DNA of 64,000 nucleotides from Streptomyces sp. LHD-70 (lineage in GTDB: Bacteria > Actinomycetota > Actinomycetes > Streptomycetales > Streptomycetaceae). The DNA is taken from positions 558,001 through 622,000 of the forward strand of contig NZ_JAVIFW010000002.1 of NCBI RefSeq assembly GCF_031157275.1, written 5' to 3'. The position numbers and the translations under genes are program-made. The notes beneath the pieces were generated by a model. It was not told the origin of the DNA and did not search any database. It saw only the letters and a program-made list of their open reading frames with translations. This document shows, piece after piece, positions 27,020-35,058 of this stretch (its first letter is position 1; each line of letters starts with the position of its first letter).

Positions 27020-28372
27020 ATGACCCTCGACGCCGCCGAACTCGCCCGCCTCGACCGGGCGCACATCATCCACCCCTACCTGCCGGGCACCGCCACCGAG
27101 CGCGTCGTGATGACCGACGGCGCGGGCTGCCGCCTCACCGACACCGAAGGGCGCAGCTACCTGGACGCCACCGGTGGACTGTGGCTCGCCCAGGTCGGCC
27201 ACGGCCGCACGGACCTCGCCGACGTCGCCCACGAGCAGATGAAGAAGCTGGAGTACTTCACCAGCTTCTGGGACTTCTCCAACGACCGCGCGATCGAACT
27301 GGCCGCCCGGCTGGCGGAGTTGGCGCCGGACCCGCTGAACCACGTGTACTACACCTCCGGCGGTTCGGAGGGCGTCGAGGCCGCGATCAAGATGGCCCGC
27401 TACTACCACCACCGCCGCGGCGAGAGCAGCCGCACCTGGATCCTGGCGCGCAGCAAGGCGTACCACGGCGTCGGCTACGGCGGCAGCTCCGCCGCCGGAT
27501 TCCCGCTCTACCAGGAGGGGTTCGCCCCGATGGTGCCGCACATCTCGCACCTGACCCCGCCGTGGCCGTACCGCACCGAGCTGTACGACGGGCAGGACCC
27601 CACCGACTTCCTGATCCGCGAACTGGAGGAGCGCATCGCGGAGATCGGCCCGGAGAACATCGCCGCGATGGTCGGCGAGCCCATCATGGGCGTCGGCGGC
27701 ATGCTCGTACCGCCCGCCGACTACTGGCCGCGCGTGCGCGAAGTCCTCGACCAGCACGGCATCCTGCTGATCTTCGACGAGGTCGTCACCGCGTACGGGC
27801 GCGTGGGCGAGTGGTTCGCCGCCCAGTACTTCGGCACCACGCCCGACATCATCGTCACCGCCAAGGGCATCACCTCCGGGTACGTCCCGCTGGGCGCCCT
27901 GCTCGTCGCGGACCACGTCGCCGAGGCGCTCCTGCGTGAGCAGGGCTTCCCGATGGGCTACACGTACAACGGCCACCCGGTCGCCACCGCCGTCGCCCTC
28001 GCCAACCTCGACATCATCGAGAAGGAGGGCCTGCTCGCCCGCGCGACCACCCTCGGCTCCTTCCTGCACGCCGAACTCCAGTCGCAGCTGGGCGACCTGG
28101 AGGTTGTGGGCGAGGTCCGCTCGGTCGGCATGATGCTCGCCGTGGAACTCGTCGCCGACCGGGCCACCCGCGAGCCGCTGCCCCTCGACCCCGACCGGAT
28201 GCCGCACGACGTGATCCGCCGCGAGACCGGCGTCATCGTCCGCGACTCGGCGCACAGCCTGGTCCTCTCCCCGCCGCTGATCATGACGGAGGCTGAGGCG
28301 AAGGAGGCGGCGTCGGCGCTGCGCGGCGTCCTGGAGCGTACGGAGCCGAACGGCCGGATCCGCCAGGCCTGA
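27020..28372 (+). CDS. Class III aminotransferase (diamine / β-alanine:pyruvate type)
   Basis: A 450-residue PLP ω-aminotransferase. YYTSGGSEGVEAAIKMAR binds the phosphate, ILLIFDEVVTAYGRVGEW carries the PLP-nitrogen aspartate, and IIVTAKGITSGYVPLGA carries the Schiff-base lysine. The HIIHPYLPGT start and the GLWLAQVGHGR segment match the putrescine/β-alanine:pyruvate group rather than the GABA group at 3658. GAAAGG precedes the ATG. It is cotranscribed with the aldehyde dehydrogenase, and a strong hairpin follows its stop. Together they would turn a primary diamine into an amino acid. Confidence 0.87.
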   Translation: MTLDAAELARLDRAHIIHPYLPGTATERVVMTDGAGCRLTDTEGRSYLDATGGLWLAQVGHGRTDLADVAHEQMKKLEYFTSFWDFSNDRAIELAARLAELAPDPLNHVYYTSGGSEGVEAAIKMARYYHHRRGESSRTWILARSKAYHGVGYGGSSAAGFPLYQEGFAPMVPHISHLTPPWPYRTELYDGQDPTDFLIRELEERIAEIGPENIAAMVGEPIMGVGGMLVPPADYWPRVREVLDQHGILLIFDEVVTAYGRVGEWFAAQYFGTTPDIIVTAKGITSGYVPLGALLVADHVAEALLREQGFPMGYTYNGHPVATAVALANLDIIEKEGLLARATTLGSFLHAELQSQLGDLEVVGEVRSVGMMLAVELVADRATREPLPLDPDRMPHDVIRRETGVIVRDSAHSLVLSPPLIMTEAEAKEAASALRGVLERTEPNGRIRQA

Positions 28373-28380
28373 CGACTCGC

Positions 28381-28411
28381 GGGGAGGCCCGTTCCCCCGC
28401 CGGGCCTCCCC
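28381..28411 (+). terminator. Hairpin terminator after the aminotransferase
   Basis: GGGGAGGCCCG (28,381-28,391) and CGGGCCTCCCC (28,401-28,411) are perfect 11-base arms around a 9-base loop, starting 8 bp after the aminotransferase stop. It probably ends or attenuates the transcript before the permease gene. Confidence 0.8.
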
Positions 28412-28492
28412 TCCCCCGTACCGGCACAGACACGCACGTCCCCCGTACCGGCACAGACACGCACGTCCCCCATATCGGCACAGACACGCACG
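28412..28492. repeat. Three tandem copies of a 27-bp repeat
   Basis: Units at 28,412-28,438, 28,439-28,465 and 28,466-28,492 begin TCCCCCGTACCGGCACAGAC (third copy TCCCCCATATC) and each ends in ACGCACG. The first two are identical and the third has 2 changes. They lie between a terminator hairpin and the permease start at 28,544, where a promoter would be expected. Confidence 0.9.
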
Positions 28493-28543
28493 CGCCCGCA
28501 CGCAGTCCCCGCAGTCCCCCGACTCCCGCCCTAGGAACTGCCC

Positions 28544-30034
28544 GTGTCCACCAAGCTCTCGTCCCCCGACCTGCCGGCGCCCGAGGCCACCCCGGGCCTG
28601 CGGCGCAGCCTCAAGCGCTTCGACATCACCGCCATGGCCATCGCCGCGGTGATCTCCTTCGACACCGTCGGACAGATCGCCACCGGCGGCGGTGAGGCCG
28701 CCACCTGGACGGCGGCCATCGCCCTGTTCTTCCTCGTCCCGTACGCCCTGGTCTTCGCCGAGACCGGCGCCGCGTTCCCGCAGGAGGGCGGCCCGTACAT
28801 GTGGGTCAAGCTCGCCCTCGGCCGACCCGCCGCCGCGCTCACCACCCTCTTCTACTGGGTCACCAACCCGATCTGGCTGGGCGGTTCCCTGGTCTTCCTG
28901 GCCGCCGAGACCTGGGACGGCTTCGTCTCCCCGCTGGGCTCGGGCACGGTCGCCGACTACGCCTTCAAGCTCGTCTTCATCTGGGCCGCCATCCTCACCG
29001 CGGTCGTCTCCCTCAGCCGCGGCAAGTGGATCACCACGGCCGGCGCGATCGTGAAGGTCCTCTCCCTCGCCCTGTTCACGTTCACCGCCGTGCTCTACGG
29101 CGCCGAGCACGGCTTCCAGGGCCTCACCGACGCCGACTTCACCCCGACGACGGCGGGCTTCCTCGCCCTCGTACCGATCCTGCTCTTCGCGTACGTCGGC
29201 TTCGAGGCGCCGAACGCCGCCGGTGAGGAGATGCACGACCCGCAGCGCGACGTGCCCGCCGCCCTCGGCCGCTCCGCGACCGTCGCGGCCTGCTGCTACC
29301 TGCTGCCGGTCCTCGCGCTCCTCGCCGTCGTCCCGGCGGGCAGGGTCACCGGCGTCGGCGGCTTCATGGAGGGCGCCCGGCTCGTCTTCGGCGTGTACGG
29401 CGGCGCGGCCGGACCGCTGCTCACCCTCACCGCGGTCATGTTCGTCTTCGCGCTCCTCACCCAGGGCAGCGCCTGGATGATCGTCAGCGACCGGATGCAG
29501 GCCATGGCCGCGGCCGACGGCGGCTTCTTCTCCCGCGCGCTCGGCGCCTTCCACCCGAAGCTCGGCACGCCCATGCGCACCAACCTGCTCTCCGGCGCCG
29601 TGGCCACGCTGTTCATGGTCGCGGCGATGCAGCTCGCGGACGGCGACGCGGCGGCCGTCTTCACCGTGGTCCTGACGGTGGCGGTGACCACCCTGCTGCT
29701 CTCGTACCTGGTGGTCGTCCCCGCCCTGATCGTCCTGCGCCTGCGCCGCCCGGAGGTGCCGCGCCCGTACCAAGTCCCCTTCGGCAACCGGGGGTTCGTG
29801 ACCTGCGCGGTGGTCGTGTACGTGTGGATCGTGGTCGGCTCCTGGTCGGCGCTGTTCCCCGGCGTCCTGGAGGGCCTCTTCGGCATCGACTACGTCTTCA
29901 CCGACGTCTGGGGCGTCTCCCGCCTCGCCTTCGAGACCTTCACGCTCGGTACGGTCGCGCTGCTCCTCCTCATCGGGGCGGCCGGCCTCGCGGTGGCCCG
30001 GCGTGAGAACAACAACACAAGGTCTGACAACTGA
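28544..30034 (+). CDS. APC-superfamily amino acid/amine permease
   Basis: A 496-residue permease with about 12 hydrophobic helices. The start (SLKRFDITAMAIAAVISFDTVGQIATGGG) and FAETGAAFPQEGGPYMWVKL are typical of the APC family, close to putrescine and polyamine importers. The start is GTG with AGGAA upstream. It lies 171 bp after the aminotransferase, separated by a hairpin and tandem repeats, and ends in a 12-base hairpin. Import of the diamine used by the two enzymes upstream is the likely role. Confidence 0.86.
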   Translation: MSTKLSSPDLPAPEATPGLRRSLKRFDITAMAIAAVISFDTVGQIATGGGEAATWTAAIALFFLVPYALVFAETGAAFPQEGGPYMWVKLALGRPAAALTTLFYWVTNPIWLGGSLVFLAAETWDGFVSPLGSGTVADYAFKLVFIWAAILTAVVSLSRGKWITTAGAIVKVLSLALFTFTAVLYGAEHGFQGLTDADFTPTTAGFLALVPILLFAYVGFEAPNAAGEEMHDPQRDVPAALGRSATVAACCYLLPVLALLAVVPAGRVTGVGGFMEGARLVFGVYGGAAGPLLTLTAVMFVFALLTQGSAWMIVSDRMQAMAAADGGFFSRALGAFHPKLGTPMRTNLLSGAVATLFMVAAMQLADGDAAAVFTVVLTVAVTTLLLSYLVVVPALIVLRLRRPEVPRPYQVPFGNRGFVTCAVVVYVWIVVGSWSALFPGVLEGLFGIDYVFTDVWGVSRLAFETFTLGTVALLLLIGAAGLAVARRENNNTRSDN

Positions 30035-30057
30035 ACGCAACTGCTCACCTAACGAAC

Positions 30058-30084
30058 AGGGCCCGGCTCCACGAGCCGGGCCCT
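30058..30084 (+). terminator. Hairpin terminator after the permease
   Basis: AGGGCCCGGCTC (30,058-30,069) and GAGCCGGGCCCT (30,073-30,084) are perfect 12-base arms around the loop CAC, beginning 23 bp after the permease stop. It separates the permease from the IclR gene. Confidence 0.85.
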
Positions 30085-30236
30085 GCCAGGCTTGCGGGCC
30101 TCTGCCCTTCCTTCATCGCGCGCAGAGGTGACCCTGATCACCGGCTCTTTCGCGTTCAAGATCCGAACAACTGGTCAGTAGAGTGAACAGAGAGCCCCTG
30201 TGACACGGGAGCGCACCGCACCACCGAGAGGACCAG

Positions 30237-31028
30237 ATGAGCGACGACGCCGCCGCACCGGACGCCCTGACCAACAAGTCCGTGGTCAAGGCGGCCCGAC
30301 TGCTGCGCGAGCTGGCGTCGCAGCCACGTTCGGGCGCCACCGCCACGACCCTCGCCAAGGCGGTGGGCGTCTCCCGGCCGACGGTCTTCCGGCTGCTGCA
30401 GAGCCTCGAACACACCGGGCTCGTCGACCGCGTCGACAACAACTACACGCTCGGCTGGGAGCTGGCCCGGCTCGGCCGCTTCGCCGATCCGTACACGGGC
30501 ATGGTCAGCCGCGCCAAGCCGCTCCTTCAGGATCTGGCCGACCGCTTCAACGAGTCCGTGACGCTCTCCGTGCCCACGCCGCAGGACGGCATCGAGCTGG
30601 TCGCCGAGGCGTACGGCTCGCATGTGGTCGGCGTCATGCACCAGGGGATGATCGGCGAGCACTATCCGCTGCACGCCAGCTCCACCGGCAAGGTGTTCCT
30701 CGCCGACCTGCCGCCGGAGCGGGCGCGGGCGCTGCTGCCCGAGCGCCTGGAGGCGTACACGGAGCAGACGATCACCGACCGCGTCCAGCTCCTGCGTGAG
30801 CTCGACCGGGTCCGCGAGCAGGGCTACTCGATCATCGACAACGAGCTGGAGGAGGGCCTCCTTTCGCTGTCACGGCCGGTCCACGACCCGTCCGGTGTGC
30901 TGATCGCGATCCTGACGCTCAACGGCCCCCGCTACCGCCTCAGCCGGGACCGCATCCCGGGCGCGCTGCAGCAGATGCAGGAGACGGTGGAGCGGCTGAG
31001 GTCGTCCCTCTGGGACGAGCAGGCCTGA
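30237..31028 (+). CDS. IclR-family transcriptional regulator
   Basis: A 263-residue IclR regulator with an N-terminal winged helix (KAARLLRELASQP, TTLAKAVGVSRPTVFRLLQSL) and a GAF-like effector domain (HASSTGKVFLADLPPERARALLPE). It stands alone between a terminator and the convergent amine oxidase. GTTC-AAGATCC-GAAC (about 30,154-30,168) upstream is a candidate autoregulatory site. Its natural targets could be the amine oxidase/aldehyde dehydrogenase/LLM monooxygenase genes to the right; that is inference. Confidence 0.88.
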   Translation: MSDDAAAPDALTNKSVVKAARLLRELASQPRSGATATTLAKAVGVSRPTVFRLLQSLEHTGLVDRVDNNYTLGWELARLGRFADPYTGMVSRAKPLLQDLADRFNESVTLSVPTPQDGIELVAEAYGSHVVGVMHQGMIGEHYPLHASSTGKVFLADLPPERARALLPERLEAYTEQTITDRVQLLRELDRVREQGYSIIDNELEEGLLSLSRPVHDPSGVLIAILTLNGPRYRLSRDRIPGALQQMQETVERLRSSLWDEQA

Positions 31029-31170
31029 GCCGGAGCAGGCACCGGCGGGCCAGGCTCTTGCTCAGGCCGGTGCGCCGCGCGAGTTCGGCGGGGCTCGCGG
31101 GCGCGCCGCCCGCGGCCAGCTCGGAGGCGATCCGGCGCATGGCCCAGGCGGGCGGGTCCTTGGTGTCCAT
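30940..31170 (-). CDS. Possible small helix-turn-helix protein (remnant)
   Basis: A 76-codon frame on the opposite strand to the IclR 3' end. The first ~48 residues form a believable HTH (SPAELARRTGLSKSLARRCLL), and AGGAG lies 8 bases before the ATG at 31,170. The last ~30 codons are antisense to the IclR gene and look like a shadow. It may be the surviving N-terminus of a broken regulator or a genuine small DNA-binding protein. Confidence 0.35.
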   Translation of the reverse strand: MDTKDPPAWAMRRIASELAAGGAPASPAELARRTGLSKSLARRCLLRLRPARPRGTTSAAPPSPASAAARPGCGPG

Positions 31171-31197
31171 GGCGGATCTCCTGGTGGGGGTTGTCTT

Positions 31198-31253
31198 TCG
31201 CTGCAGTTCCCCGCGCCCGTTCAGGGGCGCGGGGAACTGCGCGACCAGCTCAG
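31198..31253. repeat. Dispersed palindromic intergenic repeat
   Basis: GCAGTTCCCCGCGCCC and GGGGCGCGGGGAACTGC form long inverted arms around TTCA, followed by GCGACCAGC. The same element recurs at 24,615-24,668 and 44,818-44,895. It can fold into a strong stem and may end transcription between the IclR gene and the convergent amine oxidase. Confidence 0.75.
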
Positions 31254-31311
31254 GACGGCCCGCACGCGGCGACGAACCGGACCGCCCCGAACCGAACCGG
31301 ACCCGGAACGC

Positions 31312-32619
31312 TCAGCGCAGGCTGTCCCGTACCTCGCGGGCCACGCGCACCGCACTCTCCGCCGCGCCGTCGATGAAACCGGCCCAGATGTTCGCGTAGT
31401 CGCCGCCCGCGAAGTGCACGACCCCGGCGGGAGCCTGCAGCGCGCGGTGGTGGCCGGTGAACTGGCCGGGGCGCTGGATCAGCCAGGTCTCGCGGGAGTA
31501 CGGGTCGGCCATCCAGTCGTGCCCGCCCACCTCCAGGACCTCCAGGTCGTCGCGCCAGACCCGGAGCGCGGCGGCGATCGCGTCCCGGTCGGTGACGTCG
31601 ATCCGGGTGGAGTCCGCGCCGAAGGCCACCAGGACCGCGTCGTCCTCGCCGATGAACTCGGTGCGTACGACGGACAGCGGGTGGGCCTGCGAGGAGTACG
31701 CGAAGAACGGCTTGATCGGGCCGCGCACCCGGATCCACGCCTTGGCGCCCTGCGACGCCGTCTTCTCGCGGGCCGGGACGAGCTTGTCCTCGGGCAGGGC
31801 CGGAGTGACGTCGAGCCCGTCGAGCAGGTTCTGGCCGAGGGTGACGACGACGCGGCGGGCCCTGACCGTACGGCCGTCCCCGTACGTGACGGTGGCGCCG
31901 TCCGCGTCACGGGCGATCGAGCGGACGGGGGCGTTCAGGCGGATGTCGGCGCGGCCGGTCCCGCGGGCGTCGGCGGCGACGGCTTCGACCAGGCCGCGGG
32001 TGCCTCCGGCCAGGCGGAAGATCGCGGACGACTCGTGCATCAGGTGCCAGGAGCCCGCCGTGGCCGCCGTCCAGCGCAGGGCGGAGACGAAGGAGCACTG
32101 GTCGAGCGGGGCGTTGAAGTGCCCCACCCAGGCCGCTTCGTTGGCGTTCTTCTCGTCCTCGGAGAGCTTCAGGTCGTCCAGCTTCTCCTGGACGGTGTAC
32201 CGGTCGGCCTCGGCCAGGTCCGGGTTGCGCAGCGGGTCGTCGGGGCGCGGGATCCACCGCATGGTCTCTTCGAGCAGCCGGGTCATGCCGGGGTCGATGA
32301 GGTTCATGAAGTCGTCGAGGGTGCCGCGCCTGACCTCGTCGCCCGCGAGCCAGTACGTCTCCTCGGAGCGCGGCCCGCGGGTGACCTCCAGGCCGTAGCG
32401 GTTGACCTCGGCCCAGGCGTGCGGCTGCAGCCAGTGCAGCCAGGTGCCGCCGATCTCCAGGTCGCGGCCGAGGCGGTGGTCGGTCCAGGTGCGCCCGCCG
32501 ATGCGGTCGCGTGCCTCCAGGACGACGGTGTCCAGGCCGTCGCCGGCGAACTCGCGGGCCGCGATCAGGCCCGCGACTCCGGCTCCGACGACGACTATGT
32601 CTGCTTGCTCGTGCTGCAT
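31312..32619 (-). CDS. Flavin monoamine oxidase family protein
   Basis: A 435-residue FAD amine oxidase, predicted to oxidise a primary or secondary amine with O2 to an imine or aldehyde, ammonia and H2O2. DIVVVGAGVAGLIAAREFAG binds the FAD dinucleotide, RDRIGGRTWTDH follows as in the family, and the C-terminal GGDYANIWAGFIDGAAESA completes the FAD site. It is the last of four same-strand genes (LLM monooxygenase, flavin reductase, aldehyde dehydrogenase, amine oxidase), separated from the aldehyde dehydrogenase by 176 bp that holds tandem repeats. Confidence 0.87.
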   Translation of the reverse strand: MQHEQADIVVVGAGVAGLIAAREFAGDGLDTVVLEARDRIGGRTWTDHRLGRDLEIGGTWLHWLQPHAWAEVNRYGLEVTRGPRSEETYWLAGDEVRRGTLDDFMNLIDPGMTRLLEETMRWIPRPDDPLRNPDLAEADRYTVQEKLDDLKLSEDEKNANEAAWVGHFNAPLDQCSFVSALRWTAATAGSWHLMHESSAIFRLAGGTRGLVEAVAADARGTGRADIRLNAPVRSIARDADGATVTYGDGRTVRARRVVVTLGQNLLDGLDVTPALPEDKLVPAREKTASQGAKAWIRVRGPIKPFFAYSSQAHPLSVVRTEFIGEDDAVLVAFGADSTRIDVTDRDAIAAALRVWRDDLEVLEVGGHDWMADPYSRETWLIQRPGQFTGHHRALQAPAGVVHFAGGDYANIWAGFIDGAAESAVRVAREVRDSLR

Positions 32620-32714
32620 GGGTGGTCTGCCTTCCGGGGCCGGGGCTTGTTCTTGTACGGGGGCCTGTGCGGGGAGGGGTGGAACGGCGCGCGGTGTCGG
32701 CCGCGCGCCGTGGT

Positions 32715-32810
32715 CTCACGCGCTATCGGTCTCACGCGCCATCTGCCTCACGCGCCATCGGTCTCACGCGCCATCTGCCTCACGCGCCATCTGCCTCACG
32801 CGCCTTCGGT
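32715..32810. repeat. Six tandem copies of a 16-bp repeat
   Basis: Six consecutive 16-bp units of the form CTCACGCGCCATC plus TGC or GGT run from 32,715 to 32,810. The last unit contains the stop codon and final codons of the aldehyde dehydrogenase (stop at 32,796-32,798). The array occupies much of the gap between the aldehyde dehydrogenase and amine oxidase genes. Confidence 0.9.
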
Positions 32811-34301
32811 CTTGCCGTCGACGGTGCGCACCAGCTGCAGCGGGTTGTCCTCGCGCAGCGCGGCGGGCAGCAGCTCCGGCGGGGCGTCCTGGTACGCGAC
32901 CGGGCGCAGGAAGCGCTCCACCGCGTACGCGCCGACCGAGGTGTGCGGCGAGGTGGCGGCCGGGTAGGGGCCGCCGTGCTGCTGGGCCCGCGTGACGGCG
33001 ACGCCGGTGGGCCAGCCGTTGAACAGCACCCGGCCCGCCTTCTGCTGCGCCAGGTGCACCAGCGGCGCGAGCGTCTCGCCGTCGCCCTCGCCGGTGTGGA
33101 AGGTGACCGTGAGGCTGCCCTCCAGACGGTCGAGGAGGCGGGCGGCCTCGTCCGGGGGATCGTACTGGACGAGCAGCGCGCTGGGCCCGAAGCACTCCTC
33201 CAGGAGGTTGTCCGCCTCGCGCAGGAACTCCTCGGCCGAGGCGACGGAGAACAGGGTCGGCGAGGCCTGCGGGCGGCCGTCCCCGTCGGTGGTCAGGGTG
33301 CCCTCGACCAGGGTGCGGGTGCCGGTGGCGCGGGTGACCTCGTCGAGGCGGCGGCGGTAGCCCTCCGCGATCGGCGCGGACAGCATCGCGGCGGCGGCGC
33401 CGGGGCGGACCTGCGCGGCGATCTCCTCGACGGCCAGCGGGTCGCGGGGCAGCAGCAGGATGCCCGGCTTGGTGCAGAACTGCCCGGCGCCCAGGGTGAA
33501 CGAGCCCGCGAAGCCCGCGGCGATCTCCGCCCGGCGCTCGGCGAGGGCGGCCGGAGTGACGACGACCGGGTTGACGCTGCCGAGCTCGCCGAAGAACGGG
33601 ATCGGCACGGGCCGGGCGGCCGCGATGTCGAAGAGCGCGCGCCCGCCGCGCACCGAGCCGGTGAAGGCGGCGGCCCGCACGCGCGGGTCGCGCAGCACGG
33701 CGACACCCGCCTCACGGCCGGTGAACAGCGCGAACGTGCCGAGCGGCGCGCCCGCCGCGGCCAGCGCCTCGCGGACCAGGGCGGCCGTGGTGGCCGAGGT
33801 GCGCGGGTGGCCGGGGTGCGCCTTGAGCAGGACCGGGCAGCCGGCGGCGAGCGCGGCGGCGGTGTCGGTGCCCGCGACGGAGAACGCGAAGGGGAAGTTG
33901 CCGCCCGCGAACACCTCGACCGGGCCGAGCGGCACCTGGTGGCGGCGCAGCTCGGGGCGGGGCGGAGCGGCGGCGGGGTCGGCGTGGTCGATGGTCACGC
34001 CGAAGGGGGCGCCGGAGGCGGCGTACGCGCCGTAGCCGCGCAGTTGGCCCGCGGTGCGCTTGACCTCGCCGCTCAGTCGGGCGACGCCGAGCCCGGTCTC
34101 CCGGTCGGCGATGGCGACGAGGTGTTCGCTGTTCGCCTCCAGGGCGTCCGCGACCGCGACCAGAACGGCGGCACGGGCCTGCGGAGTGTGGGCGGCCCAG
34201 AGCGGTGCGGCCTCGACGGCCTGGACGATCAGGGACTCGATCTCCCCGGCGGGCGTCTCGGGTTCGGCGCCGTGGGGCGGGGTGGTGCTGAGGTCGTTCA
34301 C
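32796..34301 (-). CDS. 2-oxoglutarate-semialdehyde (2,5-dioxovalerate) dehydrogenase-type enzyme
   Basis: A 501-residue NADP-type aldehyde dehydrogenase of the α-ketoglutarate semialdehyde group. Catalytic Glu239 (FFGELGSVNPVVV) and Cys276 (GAGQFCTKPG) sit in the form peculiar to this group, and VFAGGNFPFAFSVAGTDTA replaces the usual PWNFP segment. GTG at 34,301 was chosen since AGGGGAA lies about 6 bases upstream; a frame extending to 34,709 runs through the flavin reductase gene. This is the one step missing from the hydroxyproline cluster 5 kb away, so it may serve that pathway, the local monooxygenase pathway, or both. Confidence 0.85.
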   Translation of the reverse strand: MNDLSTTPPHGAEPETPAGEIESLIVQAVEAAPLWAAHTPQARAAVLVAVADALEANSEHLVAIADRETGLGVARLSGEVKRTAGQLRGYGAYAASGAPFGVTIDHADPAAAPPRPELRRHQVPLGPVEVFAGGNFPFAFSVAGTDTAAALAAGCPVLLKAHPGHPRTSATTAALVREALAAAGAPLGTFALFTGREAGVAVLRDPRVRAAAFTGSVRGGRALFDIAAARPVPIPFFGELGSVNPVVVTPAALAERRAEIAAGFAGSFTLGAGQFCTKPGILLLPRDPLAVEEIAAQVRPGAAAAMLSAPIAEGYRRRLDEVTRATGTRTLVEGTLTTDGDGRPQASPTLFSVASAEEFLREADNLLEECFGPSALLVQYDPPDEAARLLDRLEGSLTVTFHTGEGDGETLAPLVHLAQQKAGRVLFNGWPTGVAVTRAQQHGGPYPAATSPHTSVGAYAVERFLRPVAYQDAPPELLPAALREDNPLQLVRTVDGKTEGA

Positions 34302-34440
34302 GGGGGTTCCCCTGGGGTCGCGGGTGGTTACGGCCGGGTGGGCGGACGGTGCGTGGTCCGGCGGGTGGGCGGAGGTACCGGCCGGGTGGCGGGACAAGTA
34401 CGGGCAAGGCGCCGAGCGGGTCTCACCCGGGGGCGGGGGC

Positions 34441-34965
34441 TCAGGCGGCGGCCGGGGCGCGGTAGCCGCCGAGCTTGCCCTTGTGGAAGACGAGCGGTTC
34501 GCAGGCGCCTGCGGACATCCGCAGGGCGCGGCCGACGACGATGACGTGGTCGCCGCCGTCCAGCTCGTGCAGCAGCTCGCAGTCGATCCAGGCGGCGGCC
34601 CCGGTGAACTGCGGGGCCCCCTCCGGCGAGGCGACCCAGTCGACGCCCTCGAACTTGTCCCCGGTCCTGCGGGACAGCGCGCGGCAGACGTCGGTCTGGT
34701 GCTCGGCAAGGACGCTGGCGCTGAACCGGCCGGTGGTGCGGATCTTGGGCCAGCTCGTGGAGGAGCGGTCCACGCTGAAGGTGACGAGCGCGGGGGTGAG
34801 CGAGAGGGACTGGAAGGTCCCGACGATCATTCCCGCGGGCCGCCGGCTCTCGGCCTCCAGGCCCGTGATGGCCACCACGCCGGTGGGCAGATGGCCCATC
34901 ACGTCGCGGAAGAGGCGCTGGTCGACGGCGGCGTCCGCGCCGGTGGCGGTGGTGATGACAGTCAT
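34441..34965 (-). CDS. Flavin reductase family protein
   Basis: A 174-residue NAD(P)H:FMN/FAD reductase (MGHLPTGVVAITG, GMIVGTFQSLSLTPALVTFSV, WIDCELLHELDGGDHVIVVGRAL). It supplies reduced flavin to a two-component monooxygenase. The LLM monooxygenase lies 93 bp upstream on the same strand and is the obvious partner. Confidence 0.88.
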   Translation of the reverse strand: MTVITTATGADAAVDQRLFRDVMGHLPTGVVAITGLEAESRRPAGMIVGTFQSLSLTPALVTFSVDRSSTSWPKIRTTGRFSASVLAEHQTDVCRALSRRTGDKFEGVDWVASPEGAPQFTGAAAWIDCELLHELDGGDHVIVVGRALRMSAGACEPLVFHKGKLGGYRAPAAA

Positions 34966-35058
34966 GGCGATTCCTTCGACGTCGTCGTACGGGGAGTTGG
35001 GGGACGAGAGGAAGTTCGGGACGAGAGGAAGTTCGGGGCGTACGGGAGCGGCGTCGGA

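Noticed and set aside
27002..30040. 1012-codon open frame on the minus strand
   Set aside because: It is antisense to the aminotransferase and permease genes and crosses their terminator and tandem repeats. It has no conserved motif.
32715..32810. CRISPR-like array
   Set aside because: The 16-bp units are directly adjacent with no spacers, and there are no cas genes nearby, so it is a simple tandem repeat.
34302..34709. Upstream extension of the aldehyde dehydrogenase at 32,796-34,301
   Set aside because: The extra 136 codons lie mostly in a wrong frame of the flavin reductase gene and its flank, and the residues are not family-like.
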